Assembly (NCBI GenBank): GCA_041490445.1
Contig: JBGPTF010000007.1
Span: 116,860 to 180,859 of the forward strand
Direction: 5' to 3'
Length of the DNA stretch: 64,000 nucleotides
Origin: JBGPTF01 sp041490445
Lineage (GTDB): Bacteria; Acidobacteriota; Terriglobia; Acidiferrales; UBA7541
The notes beneath the pieces are model-generated. The model had not been told where the DNA came from and made no database searches. It was given only the letters and a program-made list of their open reading frames with translations. Position numbers and translations under genes: made by a program. Positions 52,955-60,997 of the stretch are shown here, one piece after another. Positions within the stretch are counted from its first letter, which is position 1; the number at the start of each line of letters is the position of its first letter.

Positions 52955-53563
52955 CTAACCGGCTGCGATTGCAACGCCGCGAGGCTCCCGATTCGCCAGG
53001 GTTTTGTGGACAAGGCTGCGAGTGTACCCAAGCTTGTCGGCAATCTCACGGATGGAGCGTCCCCGCGAGCGCAGGCGGGCAATCTCGGCGGCGTCCACTG
53101 CGACGCGCGGCCTGCCAAGCCTCTTGCCCTTGGCACGTGCGTTGCGCAGGCCAGCCTTCACGCGCTCCACGATCAGGCTGCGTTCCAGTTCGGCTACGGC
53201 GCCCAAGACGGTGAAAACCATCTTTCCGGTCGGCGTGGTGGTGTCCATCTGTTCACTCAGGCTGACGAACGCGACACCGAGAGCGTTGAACGTTTCAAGC
53301 GCACGGAGCAGGTGACTCACGGATCGAGCAAACCTATCGAACCGCCAGACGGCCACTACGTCAAAGCGCCGCTTGTGCGCATCGGCTATTAGGCTGTCGA
53401 GTTCCGGGCGCTTCTCTTTGCTGCCCGAGATCCCCGCGTCCACGTATTCGCCGGCAATCGTCCACTTGCGGGCCTCTGCGAACTGGCGGAGTTCGCGTAG
53501 TTGCATACTCACGTCCTGGCCGTGGTTGGTTGTCGAGACTCGCGCATAAATTGCGGCTCTCAT
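52955..53563 (-). CDS. Serine recombinase (resolvase/invertase family)
   Basis: A 202-residue protein. AAIYARVSTTNHGQDVSMQ has the catalytic Ser10. VDAGISGSKEKRPELDSLI and VVAVWRFDRFARSVSHLL carry the active-site arginines, VFTVLGAVAELERSLIVERV is the E-helix and the C-terminal HTH reads LRSRGRSIREIADKLGYTRS. All catalytic residues are intact. Such enzymes resolve cointegrates or invert DNA. A second recombinase next to a tyrosine integrase suggests either multimer resolution or an earlier mobile element in the island. It shares a 4-bp overlap with the upstream HTH gene. Confidence 0.95.
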   Translation of the reverse strand: MRAAIYARVSTTNHGQDVSMQLRELRQFAEARKWTIAGEYVDAGISGSKEKRPELDSLIADAHKRRFDVVAVWRFDRFARSVSHLLRALETFNALGVAFVSLSEQMDTTTPTGKMVFTVLGAVAELERSLIVERVKAGLRNARAKGKRLGRPRVAVDAAEIARLRSRGRSIREIADKLGYTRSLVHKTLANREPRGVAIAAG

Positions 53564-53775
53564 TTCACACCTCGCTTCGGACCTGGCTTTTGTGCAGCCT
53601 TCACCTTTCGGCCTTTGGTGATGTCGGCATCCGTCCAGCGCCAGAGAGTCCGGCCACCTTCCAATGCAATTGCCTGAGACGGTCGAATCTTTCCGAGAGC
53701 GAGCCAGCGGTTAAGCGTCCGAAAGGACACGCCCATCCGCCGGGCGGCTCTCCGTGTGCTGTAAGTCTTTTTCAT
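53560..53775 (-). CDS. MerR-like helix-turn-helix DNA-binding protein
   Basis: A 71-residue protein: KKTYSTRRAARRMGVSFRTL and NRWLALGKIRPSQAIALEGG, then RTLWRWTDADI and a basic tail. This is a complete small winged helix of the excisionase/MerR type. Four bases overlap with the serine recombinase, so it probably regulates or directs that enzyme. Confidence 0.75.
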   Translation of the reverse strand: MKKTYSTRRAARRMGVSFRTLNRWLALGKIRPSQAIALEGGRTLWRWTDADITKGRKVKAAQKPGPKRGVK

Positions 53776-53796
53776 CTGCCAATTTCCTCTCCAGCC

Positions 53797-54432
53797 CTAG
53801 AGGGCCATCAATTCCACTTCTAAACGGCCCAAGCAATCGCGCACGTTGTTCCGGCATTCTTTGCTCAGCCGGACGAAGTCTGGCCCGTTTCCGTTTCCAC
53901 CTTCCGCGTGCCAAACCTTCTGCAGATACTCGGCAATCTCTCCAGCCATCCCGTAGGAGCTAAAATCAATCGGCAGGCAGCGGGAGAGGAATCGCGGCTC
54001 TAGTCCATCCGTGTTGTTGCAAGTAAAGATGAACACAGTTCCCTTTGGCGCGTCCGTCGAATCGAGTTTTGAAAGTAGAGCTAACTGCGCGGCCTTCGAC
54101 GCAGAATCCACTTCGTCAATTAGAACGAAATGGAATCCGCCAGTCAGAGGAACGTACTGACAGATTAGGCAGACTTCCTCTAGATTCTCAAGGTTGCATT
54201 TCTGCGAGCCGAGATGGTGAAACTCCGCGCCCATTTCCTCGGCCATCGCTTGCGCCATCGAAGTCTTGCCAACGCCGGGCGGCCCGAAGAACAGGAATGA
54301 GCAAGGGTAGGGATTCGCTACAAACTTGGACAGTACGCGCTTGGCTTTAGAGAGCCCGACAAATTCCGAAACCTTGCGCGGGCGGTACTTCTCACTCAGG
54401 CGAACCGGGAAAGCAAAGATAGGGGTGGTCAT
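53797..54432 (-). CDS. Clamp-loader-like AAA+ ATPase (RFC/DnaX type)
   Basis: A 211-residue protein from ATG 54432. LSEKYRPRKVSEFVG is the N-terminal clamp-loader signature, Walker A is FGPPGVGKTSM (50-59), Walker B is FVLIDEVDSAS with Asp106-Glu107, sensor 1 is FTCNNTDGL and the SRC arginine-finger motif sits at 150-152. It lacks the collar domain that joins clamp-loader pentamers, being only about half the size of RFC small subunits. Genes like this on mobile elements may load the host sliding clamp or act in element replication. It overlaps the ArdC-like gene by 4 bp (ATGA). Confidence 0.88.
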   Translation of the reverse strand: MTTPIFAFPVRLSEKYRPRKVSEFVGLSKAKRVLSKFVANPYPCSFLFFGPPGVGKTSMAQAMAEEMGAEFHHLGSQKCNLENLEEVCLICQYVPLTGGFHFVLIDEVDSASKAAQLALLSKLDSTDAPKGTVFIFTCNNTDGLEPRFLSRCLPIDFSSYGMAGEIAEYLQKVWHAEGGNGNGPDFVRLSKECRNNVRDCLGRLEVELMAL

Positions 54433-54812
54433 CGGCCACCCCCATTCAGCGGTTCGGTCTGGCTGAAATGGAACACTGTAGTACGCCACGGACGGCGGAA
54501 GGATTCTTTCTCGCCTGTTTCCTTGTCTTCCTTGCTGCATTCAATGAACGTCACAACCTTGACGCCATGCTCGCCCCGACGCACGACACGTCCTAGTGCT
54601 TTCCATGCGTCGAACGTGAACACATTTTCACGCGGTTTGATCTCGGATTCCGGGATACCCTTTGCGGCGAATCCCCGAAAGATCGCGGGAAAGTTACTGT
54701 AGGATTGGCCCGAGACGGCCCGCGCGAGTGCTTCCTGCCTTACGCCTTCTTTGCTCGAATGGAGTGTCTTGCGGTCTGACTGGCCCGCTGGTAGATTCGC
54801 TGTAGCTTCCAT
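54429..54812 (-). CDS. ArdC-like N-terminal (ssDNA-binding) domain protein
   Basis: A 127-residue protein. ENVFTFDAWKALGRVVRRGEHGVK, written here as ENVFTFDAWKALGR and RRGEHGVKVVTF, and WRTTVFHFSQTEPLN match the N-terminal domain of ArdC antirestriction proteins, which binds single-stranded DNA. The metallopeptidase half of ArdC is absent. ArdC protects incoming plasmid DNA from restriction; a solo domain may coat ssDNA during transfer or replication. It is the first gene of the leftward block after the promoter at 54891-54919. Confidence 0.75.
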   Translation of the reverse strand: MEATANLPAGQSDRKTLHSSKEGVRQEALARAVSGQSYSNFPAIFRGFAAKGIPESEIKPRENVFTFDAWKALGRVVRRGEHGVKVVTFIECSKEDKETGEKESFRRPWRTTVFHFSQTEPLNGGGR

Positions 54813-54890
54813 CGTGATTCACCTCACTTTGGGAGTTAGGCTCTGTTGGGTGTTTCCGCATCCGGCAGAGCCGTCTTAATTACGCCACTA

Positions 54891-54919
54891 CATATGCCAT
54901 AATTTAGGAAGTCTGTCAA
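54891..54919 (-). promoter_or_regulatory. Predicted promoter of the element's leftward operon
   Basis: On the reverse strand a perfect -35, TTGACA (54919-54914), is followed after 17 bp by CATATG (54896-54891). The ArdC-like start is 78 bp downstream. The long leader could hold an operator. Weak -10, strong -35, as often found for activated or repressed element promoters. Confidence 0.5.
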
Positions 54920-55684
54920 GCGAAATCGGCATAGCGACGAAACAATAAGAAAAGATCGGCACAGTTTCGGCGGATATTCGGTCAATTTGCAGCGGAATTT
55001 ACGCGCAACTTCCGCGAGCTATCGGCCAAGGGGCAAGACATTCCGACGAGGAGCTACGGGGTGCCCGGCATTGTCCGGGCCGAGGGGATACGTCCGCTGT
55101 CGTTACCTAACTTGAGACACAAAGTTTTTTTTCTGGCTCAATTTCTCTTGTTCTCCAATTATTCCCCGCAGGAGATTTTCTTCAGCCGTTCGCTCGAAGG
55201 AGAAATGCAGCTGTCAGCCGATAGAGCACCAGTTCGTTTGCCGGTCAGTTTATGAATAGCGCGCGTCAAACAGACTAGTGCATTACTTCCGAGTACGCCG
55301 TCATCCGCCCGCAATTGGCAACCTCAAAATGGAGCCCGAGTAGGCCGTGATTTAGGCACATTCCTGAGAGGCGCCGCTAATCGGCTGCGAAGGAGGTCAC
55401 TTCTACGTGTAGCCGACAATCCGTTGGTTGGCGGTCCCCGTTTCCGGGTGCAACTCCGGTCGCTTGTGTAAAGGGTTGTTTACGACAAGAATCCTGTCCT
55501 ACGCATTTCCGTCCACTTCACAGAGCTTCAAAACAGCTTCAGAAGTGCCGAGTTTTGATGGCGAGTTATGCAGGCTAGGTTATGGCCAGACGTGGACGGC
55601 ATGGCCGTTCTGTTCAGATTTGTGTCGTCTCGGAGCTTAACCCCCGGCGTGACTCAGAGGCATATCCGCTCCAAGCGACAACGT
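54920..55684. other. Non-coding, repeat-bearing region at the edge of the replication block
   Basis: About 765 bp with no credible gene. It contains the first copy of the dispersed repeat (55069-55304). The remainder has short frames without family signals. G+C is lower than in the core genome. The TTGACA promoter lies at its left edge. Confidence 0.4.
55069..55304. repeat. Dispersed repeat, copy 1
   Basis: Starts at ATTGTCCGGGCCGAGGGGAT and ends near CTTCCGAGTACGCCGTC. The same order of words, including CAGTTTATGAATAG, occurs at 57293-57524, and its first 80 bp also at 61220-61300. Divergence between copies is visible, so these are not recent duplicates. Confidence 0.7.
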
Positions 55685-56101
55685 TCATTTTTGAAGGACG
55701 CGAAGTATCGGAAAGGTCTTCTCTCCGCATTTCTTTGTTTTACCAGTGTCATGTTTTTCATATGGATAGTGAAAAGCAATGGCTTTGCCTTTGCATGGGT
55801 CTTTATCCAGGTACAACTCATCCTCACCTTTTGCTTCCTCGATTTTGGTGCCCTCAGCCACATCTCCGCGCTTTGTCATTTGCTGAATAGGCGTTATTTT
55901 CACCCACTCCAGCTCTTTCGGGGCATCTTTCCCGTACAGCTTCTTGACGACCTCTTGAAGGTGCAGTCTGGTTGACTCTAGGTCGTCCTGCTTGGCGGTC
56001 GACCTTGATACCCGCTCTTGAGCCGATTTGGATGATGGTTGCGACCGCGCAGAGAGGAAAAGCGCCGCGGTCGCAAAAAACAGTGAAAGACATGTTTTCA
56101 T
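55685..56101 (-). CDS. Exported hypothetical protein
   Basis: A 138-residue protein with a signal peptide (MKTCLSLFFATAALFLSARS). The mature part is hydrophilic with a helical segment (DLESTRLHLQEVVKKLYG) and Lys/Glu-rich stretches; PCKGKAIAFHYPYEKHD and KKCGEKTFPILRVL contain two Cys that could bond. No family recognised. Its ATG shares ATGA with the stop of the gene upstream, so the two form an operon and may act together in the envelope. Confidence 0.7.
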   Translation of the reverse strand: MKTCLSLFFATAALFLSARSQPSSKSAQERVSRSTAKQDDLESTRLHLQEVVKKLYGKDAPKELEWVKITPIQQMTKRGDVAEGTKIEEAKGEDELYLDKDPCKGKAIAFHYPYEKHDTGKTKKCGEKTFPILRVLQK

Positions 56102-56808
56102 TTCGCCTCCTCCGGCTCACATGGCACAAAATAGAACGTACGTAGCACGACAGGCCCCGTGGTCCTCTTCAGATCTATCGCCGCTTGCTGGTCGAGAGGG
56201 AAACACGCTGACAGCAAGTAGGGAGCAGTGGAATCTCCGTAGACAAAAACATGTAGATGCTTAGTTCCCGAGTCCTGAAATACTCGCCTGCTCAACGCAG
56301 CAAGCCTGATTGAGCCGATACACACAGCTGTGGTGCTGCCATCTTTGGGAACGGAGAAGATTTGGCCCGCTTGCTGGGCGCCCGCTGAACCAGCGATTGC
56401 GCACGTGAAGTCGTTGGCTCCGAGGGGAGCGAAGAATGATGTTTGTAGGTCACTAATTTTTCCACTAAGCTCGCGGATTGCGTCGTCTTTATTCCCGAGA
56501 TTCCGAAGCATCAGATCAAAAGTAATCTTCAGTAACTGCCTACCGGGCTCATACGTCATTTTGAGTGCAGGCCCGGTCGTAACAACCGTGTTTGACCTCT
56601 TGACTAATACCTGCCAAAGGCTCCCCGCGCCGTTAGTTACGGAGAGGAAGGTTGCAATGACCGACAGGACAGTAGCAATCTTCGCTGCACGACTCCTTTT
56701 CAGTTGGTCGACTTCCGCTCTGAGTGTGGCGACCTCGCGAGCGACATCTCCGGACCGGGGAAAAGATTCATCAGTCTCTGGTGCCGTATTTGACGGTGGC
56801 CCGGCCAT
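56098..56808 (-). CDS. Membrane-anchored hypothetical protein with coiled coil
   Basis: About 236 residues from ATG 56808. A cytoplasmic N-terminus with a coiled coil (VAREVATLRAEVDQLKRS) leads to one membrane helix (about 42-62, IATVLSVIATFLSVTNGAG). A long exported part of beta character with four Cys follows (FTCAIAGSAG, AVCIGSIRLAAL, LLSACFPL, YFVPCEPEE). I recognise no domain. Coupled by a 4-bp overlap to the exported protein downstream. The pair sits between two copies of the dispersed repeat, like other cargo genes here. Confidence 0.7.
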   Translation of the reverse strand: MAGPPSNTAPETDESFPRSGDVAREVATLRAEVDQLKRSRAAKIATVLSVIATFLSVTNGAGSLWQVLVKRSNTVVTTGPALKMTYEPGRQLLKITFDLMLRNLGNKDDAIRELSGKISDLQTSFFAPLGANDFTCAIAGSAGAQQAGQIFSVPKDGSTTAVCIGSIRLAALSRRVFQDSGTKHLHVFVYGDSTAPYLLSACFPLDQQAAIDLKRTTGPVVLRTFYFVPCEPEEAK

Positions 56809-57292
56809 GTCGCACAACTCCTGTACCGGATTGAGAGAGTTGCTTCACGTCTCCTATACGTACAAAACACAGCTGCTGTCAACGAATAAACCACACATTC
56901 GTTCAGTTTGGAAATCTGTTGAAACCTCGACCTCTACCGTTCAAGTCAGAGGTCAACTGGTTGTGGTGGCCCCTCGATCCGATTGTTGGCGAGAAATCCC
57001 CTTCTGACCAGTGAGTCTCAATGGCCGTATAACGCGCTATCCGTCGACGTGGCCGTAGTCAGCATTTCGATTAGAGCCACCGCGCGATGACTCCCGCATT
57101 GTCGCCCACTCGGAAGTAATCGTCGGGCGCGATTTCCCTACGGTTACGTAGATGCTTCGTTGGCCAATCGAAAACTAGATAGGGGCAACTCGGCTTTGCT
57201 GGTGCGGCGAATGGACACCACAAGCCCCAGCCGAGGAACCACACCCCAAGGCCGAGCCCGGTTACGTGCACCAAGTGTTTGCCGAGAAAATG
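56809..57292. other. Non-coding region; upstream half of dispersed repeat copy 2
   Basis: No credible gene. From about 57085 the sequence resembles that at about 60998-61218: both contain ACTCGG-rich words and GGCAACTCGGC. ACCACAAGCCCCAGC is matched by ACCACGAGCCCCAGC, and CACGTCACC/CACGTAACC-type reverse words precede the common ATTGTCCGGG start. The reverse strand reads VHVTGLGLGVWFLGWG here against VHVTALRFAVWSFRWG there, hinting at decayed coding sequence. Confidence 0.45.
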
Positions 57293-57524
57293 GCATTGTC
57301 CGGGCCGAGGGGATATGTCCGCTGCCGTTGCCTAATCCGAAACGCAAATGTTTTTGCAAGCTCGATTTTTCTTTTTCTCCGATTTCTTCTCGCAGGAGAT
57401 TTGTTTACCCGTTCAGGCGAAAGAGAAACGCACTCGTCAGCCCGCAGAGCATCAGTCCGGTCGTGGGTCAGTTTATGAATAGAGCGTTATACAGCAGGTG
57501 CACTACTTCCGAGTGCCCCGTCAC
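57293..57524. repeat. Dispersed repeat, copy 2
   Basis: Parallel to copy 1 over about 230 bp (ATTGTCCGGGCCGAGGGGAT to CTTCCGAGTGCCCCGTCA). It also shares its upstream 200 bp with copy 3, so it is the most complete of the three. It ends about 200 bp before the Ser/Thr kinase gene. Confidence 0.7.
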
Positions 57525-57691
57525 TCGGGAGGAACAGTGACGGGCATCGGTAACGCCGTACACGGACAGCCGATTCCGCTCATTGGCCGATTTGCACGTC
57601 GGGGCAAGGGGCGGCATTGCGCTCCAATTTCCCACAACGGGACTGACGTCAGGGGATTTCGCTTGTCCGGTTCGCTCGTTATACGTCCGTG

Positions 57692-57721
57692 TTGACTTTA
57701 GGTTCTGAGCGTACCTAACAT
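57692..57721 (+). promoter_or_regulatory. Predicted promoter of the kinase-phosphoesterase pair
   Basis: TTGACT, 18 bp, TAACAT. Transcription would begin about 57728, only a few bases before ATG 57731, so the mRNA may be leaderless. There is no Shine-Dalgarno sequence before the ATG, which supports this. Confidence 0.5.
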
Positions 57722-57730
57722 GTGCACCAA

Positions 57731-59032
57731 ATGGCAGACGCTGAGTCGCTTGTCGGAAAGACTCTCTCGCACTACCGCATCCTGGAAAAGCTCGGCGGCG
57801 GAGGCATGGGTGTCGTCTACAAGGTCCACGACAAGAGCTTAGATCGTTTCGTAGCACTCAAATTCTTGCCAGACGAGCTCGCCAAAGACACGCAAGTCTT
57901 GAACCGTTTTCGCCGCGAAGCGAGGGCCGCTTCGGCCCTGAATCATCCCAACATCTGCACGATTTACGAGATCGGAGAAGCCCAGGGCCAGCACTTCATT
58001 GCTATGGAGCTGCTGGAGGGCCAGACCCTGGAACAACTAATCCAGGGAAAGCCACTGTCAACGGAACGATCGCTAGAATTTGCCATTCAGATTGCCCAGG
58101 GGCTCCAGGCTGCGCACGCCAAGGGTGTGGTTCATAGGGATATAAAGCCCTCCAATATCCTAGTGACCGAGGGCGGTCTTGCCAAGATTATGGACTTCGG
58201 ACTGACCCGACAAGTAGGACATGGCATGGAGGAAGGCCCAAGCCCCCCCGGAGAGATAGCGGGAACTCTTGCATACATGCCTCCCGAGCAGGCAACCGGA
58301 AGAGAATTTGGCGCTCGCGGAGACCTGTTCTCGTTTGGCGCAGTACTGTATGAAATGGTAACTGGTAAAAAGCCGTTCCAGGGCAGGAACTCAATAGCGG
58401 TTTTGGACGCCATCCTTCATACAAGGCCCGAACTACCCTCACATCTGAATCCAAAGGTGCCGCACAAGATCGACAAAATCATCTCTACGGCTCTTGAGAA
58501 GGATCTCGACCAACGTTACCAGTCCGCTGAGCAAGTGTTGAATGACCTCCAGCAAGTAAAAGCTGGTTTGGGGAGTACAGCGGAATATCAAGGCGGAAAG
58601 TCACAAGAGATACATGTCGCAAAGTTCTGTGAAGCAGTCTCCAAGAGGAGCGGCGTTCTGTTTGAACAAGTTCTGGATGCAATCGGCGGCATCGCTGGTT
58701 TGTACTTGGAGAAGCTCATCGAGCAAAGAGGTTCTCAACTGAGCGTCACGACCACTCACGCCTTTGCGTCGCGTCAGGTTCCGCTAAAACAGTTGCTTCG
58801 CGAGATACAAAACTGTTCCGGAGTGAACCCCAAAAAGAGCCGAATGATTCTCGCCGGAATGGAAGAGGTCTTACGGAGGGAATTTCGAAAGAACGAGGTT
58901 TTTCAACCTAGAAAGCCACTGATCTTCGCCCCTTTCGGATCAATGGAAGTCTTGGATTTGGAGAAGTCAATCTATCGTCTAAACGTGTGTGACCCGGCAG
59001 CGGAAAACTATAGAAACTTTCTTCTGAATTAA
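57731..59032 (+). CDS. Ser/Thr protein kinase with unusual C-terminal domain
   Basis: A 433-residue soluble protein. The kinase domain (about 10-275) is complete: YRILEKLGGGGMGVVYKVHD, VALKFLPDE, HRDIKPSNIL, DFGLTRQVG, MPPEQATGRE. Instead of TPRs, residues about 295-433 form a separate domain with two related halves, VAKFCEAVSKRSGVLFEQVL and LREIQNCSGVNPKKSRMILA, the second ending FAPFGSMEVLDL. That pattern faintly recalls HU/IHF-type DNA-binding proteins (GFGSFEV motif), but I cannot confirm it. The phosphoesterase gene follows by 12 bp, so kinase and predicted phosphatase-like enzyme are made together. Confidence 0.85.
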   Translation: MADAESLVGKTLSHYRILEKLGGGGMGVVYKVHDKSLDRFVALKFLPDELAKDTQVLNRFRREARAASALNHPNICTIYEIGEAQGQHFIAMELLEGQTLEQLIQGKPLSTERSLEFAIQIAQGLQAAHAKGVVHRDIKPSNILVTEGGLAKIMDFGLTRQVGHGMEEGPSPPGEIAGTLAYMPPEQATGREFGARGDLFSFGAVLYEMVTGKKPFQGRNSIAVLDAILHTRPELPSHLNPKVPHKIDKIISTALEKDLDQRYQSAEQVLNDLQQVKAGLGSTAEYQGGKSQEIHVAKFCEAVSKRSGVLFEQVLDAIGGIAGLYLEKLIEQRGSQLSVTTTHAFASRQVPLKQLLREIQNCSGVNPKKSRMILAGMEEVLRREFRKNEVFQPRKPLIFAPFGSMEVLDLEKSIYRLNVCDPAAENYRNFLLN

Positions 59033-59044
59033 AAGGTCAGAAAA

Positions 59045-60106
59045 ATGCAACAAACTGTCGAAAATGAACTATTGGGGACCCTGGTTCATATCTCTGACCT
59101 GCATTTTGGGAATAAGTTCACCGCAGATGAAAAGCTGTTGAAGAAGCTGCTGGCTTCGCTTCCGTTCGTCCAAGGACTTTGCGGACATAGCTACCAGGCA
59201 ACAAGAGCTTTGGCTCTTCGGGTCAATCAGATTATCCATGACCGGAGAGAAAAGAAGATTCCGGTATGTGTTGTGTTTACCGGCGATCTTACGCGCAGCG
59301 GCGAAGAGGAGGAATTCGTAGTTGGAAGTACTTTTCTTCGTAAGGCGCACTCAACGGGTGCGGGCCGGGATGTTGGGCTCGAATTGCGGGAGTCTCAGGA
59401 AAAACTCAAGCGGGGCTCGAAGCCAGCGCTGTTCGCCATTCCTGGGAACCACGATATATGGAAACGAAGAAGTCCAGACCAAATGGGGGCCTATAAGCGC
59501 TTTTTTCCGGGCATGTTCCCCACCATCTGTAGAATCGAAACGCGGAGCCGCCCTATACTGCTGTGTGGCCTCGACTCGACACAAAACACCGAGATGCTGC
59601 ACAGATTGGCTCGTGGTCGGGTTGCTCCAGATGAACTCGATTTCCTTTGTACAAACTTGCCGTTAGCAAGGTATTCAGATGCCATCAAAATCATTTGCTT
59701 GCACCATCCTCTCGGGGACCCTCCAGGCAAATCACACAACGTCTCAATGCGACTGGAGGACCGAGAGGCGATTGCTGAGCGTTTGCGGGCATGCGGCGCG
59801 GACCTGGTACTCGCTGGACACATCCACGAATCTCATATTTTCCCAGGCACTAATCATGCTGTTGCGGGCACTGCAACCCAGCAGTTTTCTGAGCGAAACT
59901 TCTTGCTCATAGACGTTTACGAGCGAGAAATTAAACTACTTCCTTTCGACTTTGACAGTCGTAGTCTTCAATTCCTGCCGACCGAGGACAAGAGGCACAC
60001 TTTCTCAATTTGCGCTCCCCGCCGCTCCCTTTCTAGCTCCGACTTTTCCGTAGGTCCGAACGGCTCAATTGTCGGAGCCGACGGGAGAACCGTTTTTTCT
60101 GGATGA
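59045..60106 (+). CDS. Calcineurin-like metallophosphoesterase
   Basis: A 353-residue protein. All metal motifs are present: VHISDLHFG (Asp18, His20), VVFTGDLTRSGE (Asp81), AIPGNHDIW (Asn135-His136), LHHPLGDPP (His) and LAGHIHESH (GHxH). Such enzymes hydrolyse phosphoesters on nucleotides, nucleic acids or proteins with two metal ions. The C-terminal about 80 residues are extra, Ser-rich and without a known fold. No signal peptide, so cytoplasmic. Cotranscription with a Ser/Thr kinase suggests it reverses the kinase's modification or acts on a product the kinase controls. Confidence 0.9.
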   Translation: MQQTVENELLGTLVHISDLHFGNKFTADEKLLKKLLASLPFVQGLCGHSYQATRALALRVNQIIHDRREKKIPVCVVFTGDLTRSGEEEEFVVGSTFLRKAHSTGAGRDVGLELRESQEKLKRGSKPALFAIPGNHDIWKRRSPDQMGAYKRFFPGMFPTICRIETRSRPILLCGLDSTQNTEMLHRLARGRVAPDELDFLCTNLPLARYSDAIKIICLHHPLGDPPGKSHNVSMRLEDREAIAERLRACGADLVLAGHIHESHIFPGTNHAVAGTATQQFSERNFLLIDVYEREIKLLPFDFDSRSLQFLPTEDKRHTFSICAPRRSLSSSDFSVGPNGSIVGADGRTVFSG

Positions 60107-60133
60107 AGCCAGAGTTCACGCGCTTACTGGGAG

Positions 60134-60742
60134 TCACCTCGCCCGCTTCTTGTTCACGCTTTTCCAGTCAGTGGGCACGCCTGGAACCTCGGGGAGGCCA
60201 TTGACAACCTCCAGCGGGAGATCCTGAGCTATTCCGGTGATACGGCCGCGCTCTATTCCAAACCGCTCGCAGACGTAACGTGACAATGTCCCGGCGAGGT
60301 CGCGTACGTCAGCGACCATGTCCGGTTTGAGGCCAAGGAACCGTCTGTGGTCGACCGAGACGTCGATCAGTCGAGAGGAGTCAGGAAACTCCGTTACCTC
60401 AATGATGACGATGTTTTCCTCGAATGGGTTCACCGAATGTGCGACGTACTTATCCCGGAGATCTCGAACGATCTGATGGAGGCGTTGAAGCTTCGGCGTT
60501 AGTGAGGCGACGAGTTCCTCGGGTAGCCGGGACCGGATGCCGCTCGTGAAACAGCGGTTGTAGCGAACAAGCAAAGCGGCTGAAAGCGCCTCGATGATAA
60601 CAGGATCGGATGGTGTCTGCCGCCAGGCCTCCTCGAGTTTCTGGCAGATGGCGACCGTACTCTGAAGATCCTCATCGATGCCAGCTAGGTCAGCCAGCGT
60701 TCTCGTCTCAGGCGAATCGAAAACCTTCTCGGTACTCTTCAT
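60134..60742 (-). CDS. HEPN-like helical protein (putative RNase)
   Basis: A 202-residue protein, mostly helical. The segment IVRDLRDKYVAHSVNPFEEN has R-x5-H (Arg96, His102), the active-site signature of HEPN ribonucleases (R-x4-6-H), preceded by a long amphipathic helix with RYNRCFTSGIRSRLP and followed by a beta-rich part. HEPN proteins serve as toxins or in phage defence by cutting RNA. Assignment rests on one motif and helical context. It is convergent with the metallophosphoesterase gene (28 bp between stops) and lies before the third dispersed repeat. Confidence 0.55.
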   Translation of the reverse strand: MKSTEKVFDSPETRTLADLAGIDEDLQSTVAICQKLEEAWRQTPSDPVIIEALSAALLVRYNRCFTSGIRSRLPEELVASLTPKLQRLHQIVRDLRDKYVAHSVNPFEENIVIIEVTEFPDSSRLIDVSVDHRRFLGLKPDMVADVRDLAGTLSRYVCERFGIERGRITGIAQDLPLEVVNGLPEVPGVPTDWKSVNKKRAR

Positions 60743-60997
60743 GTGACGTCACCACTGTTTAGACCATCTGGATGAAACCTGTGCTGGTCGGTCTAAGACG
60801 AAGCCGCGGATCAGGGAATACACAAGGTAGCAACCGACGGTCCGCGACAGAATGATTCATGACGCTCGAGCTTACATATTTCTGCCGCTGGCAGCGCAGG
60901 AAATCATTTCTAGGTGCCCGCTCAACCTGGGAGTCAAAAGCACAGGAACTCGTTTAACGGCCCAGTTTTTCCCCATCCGGCTGCTAACGCCCGGTTA
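60743..60997. other. Upstream region of the HEPN-like gene; nothing else recognised
   Basis: About 250 bp without a gene. It must contain the promoter of the leftward HEPN-like gene. The dispersed repeat begins at about 60998. Confidence 0.35.
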
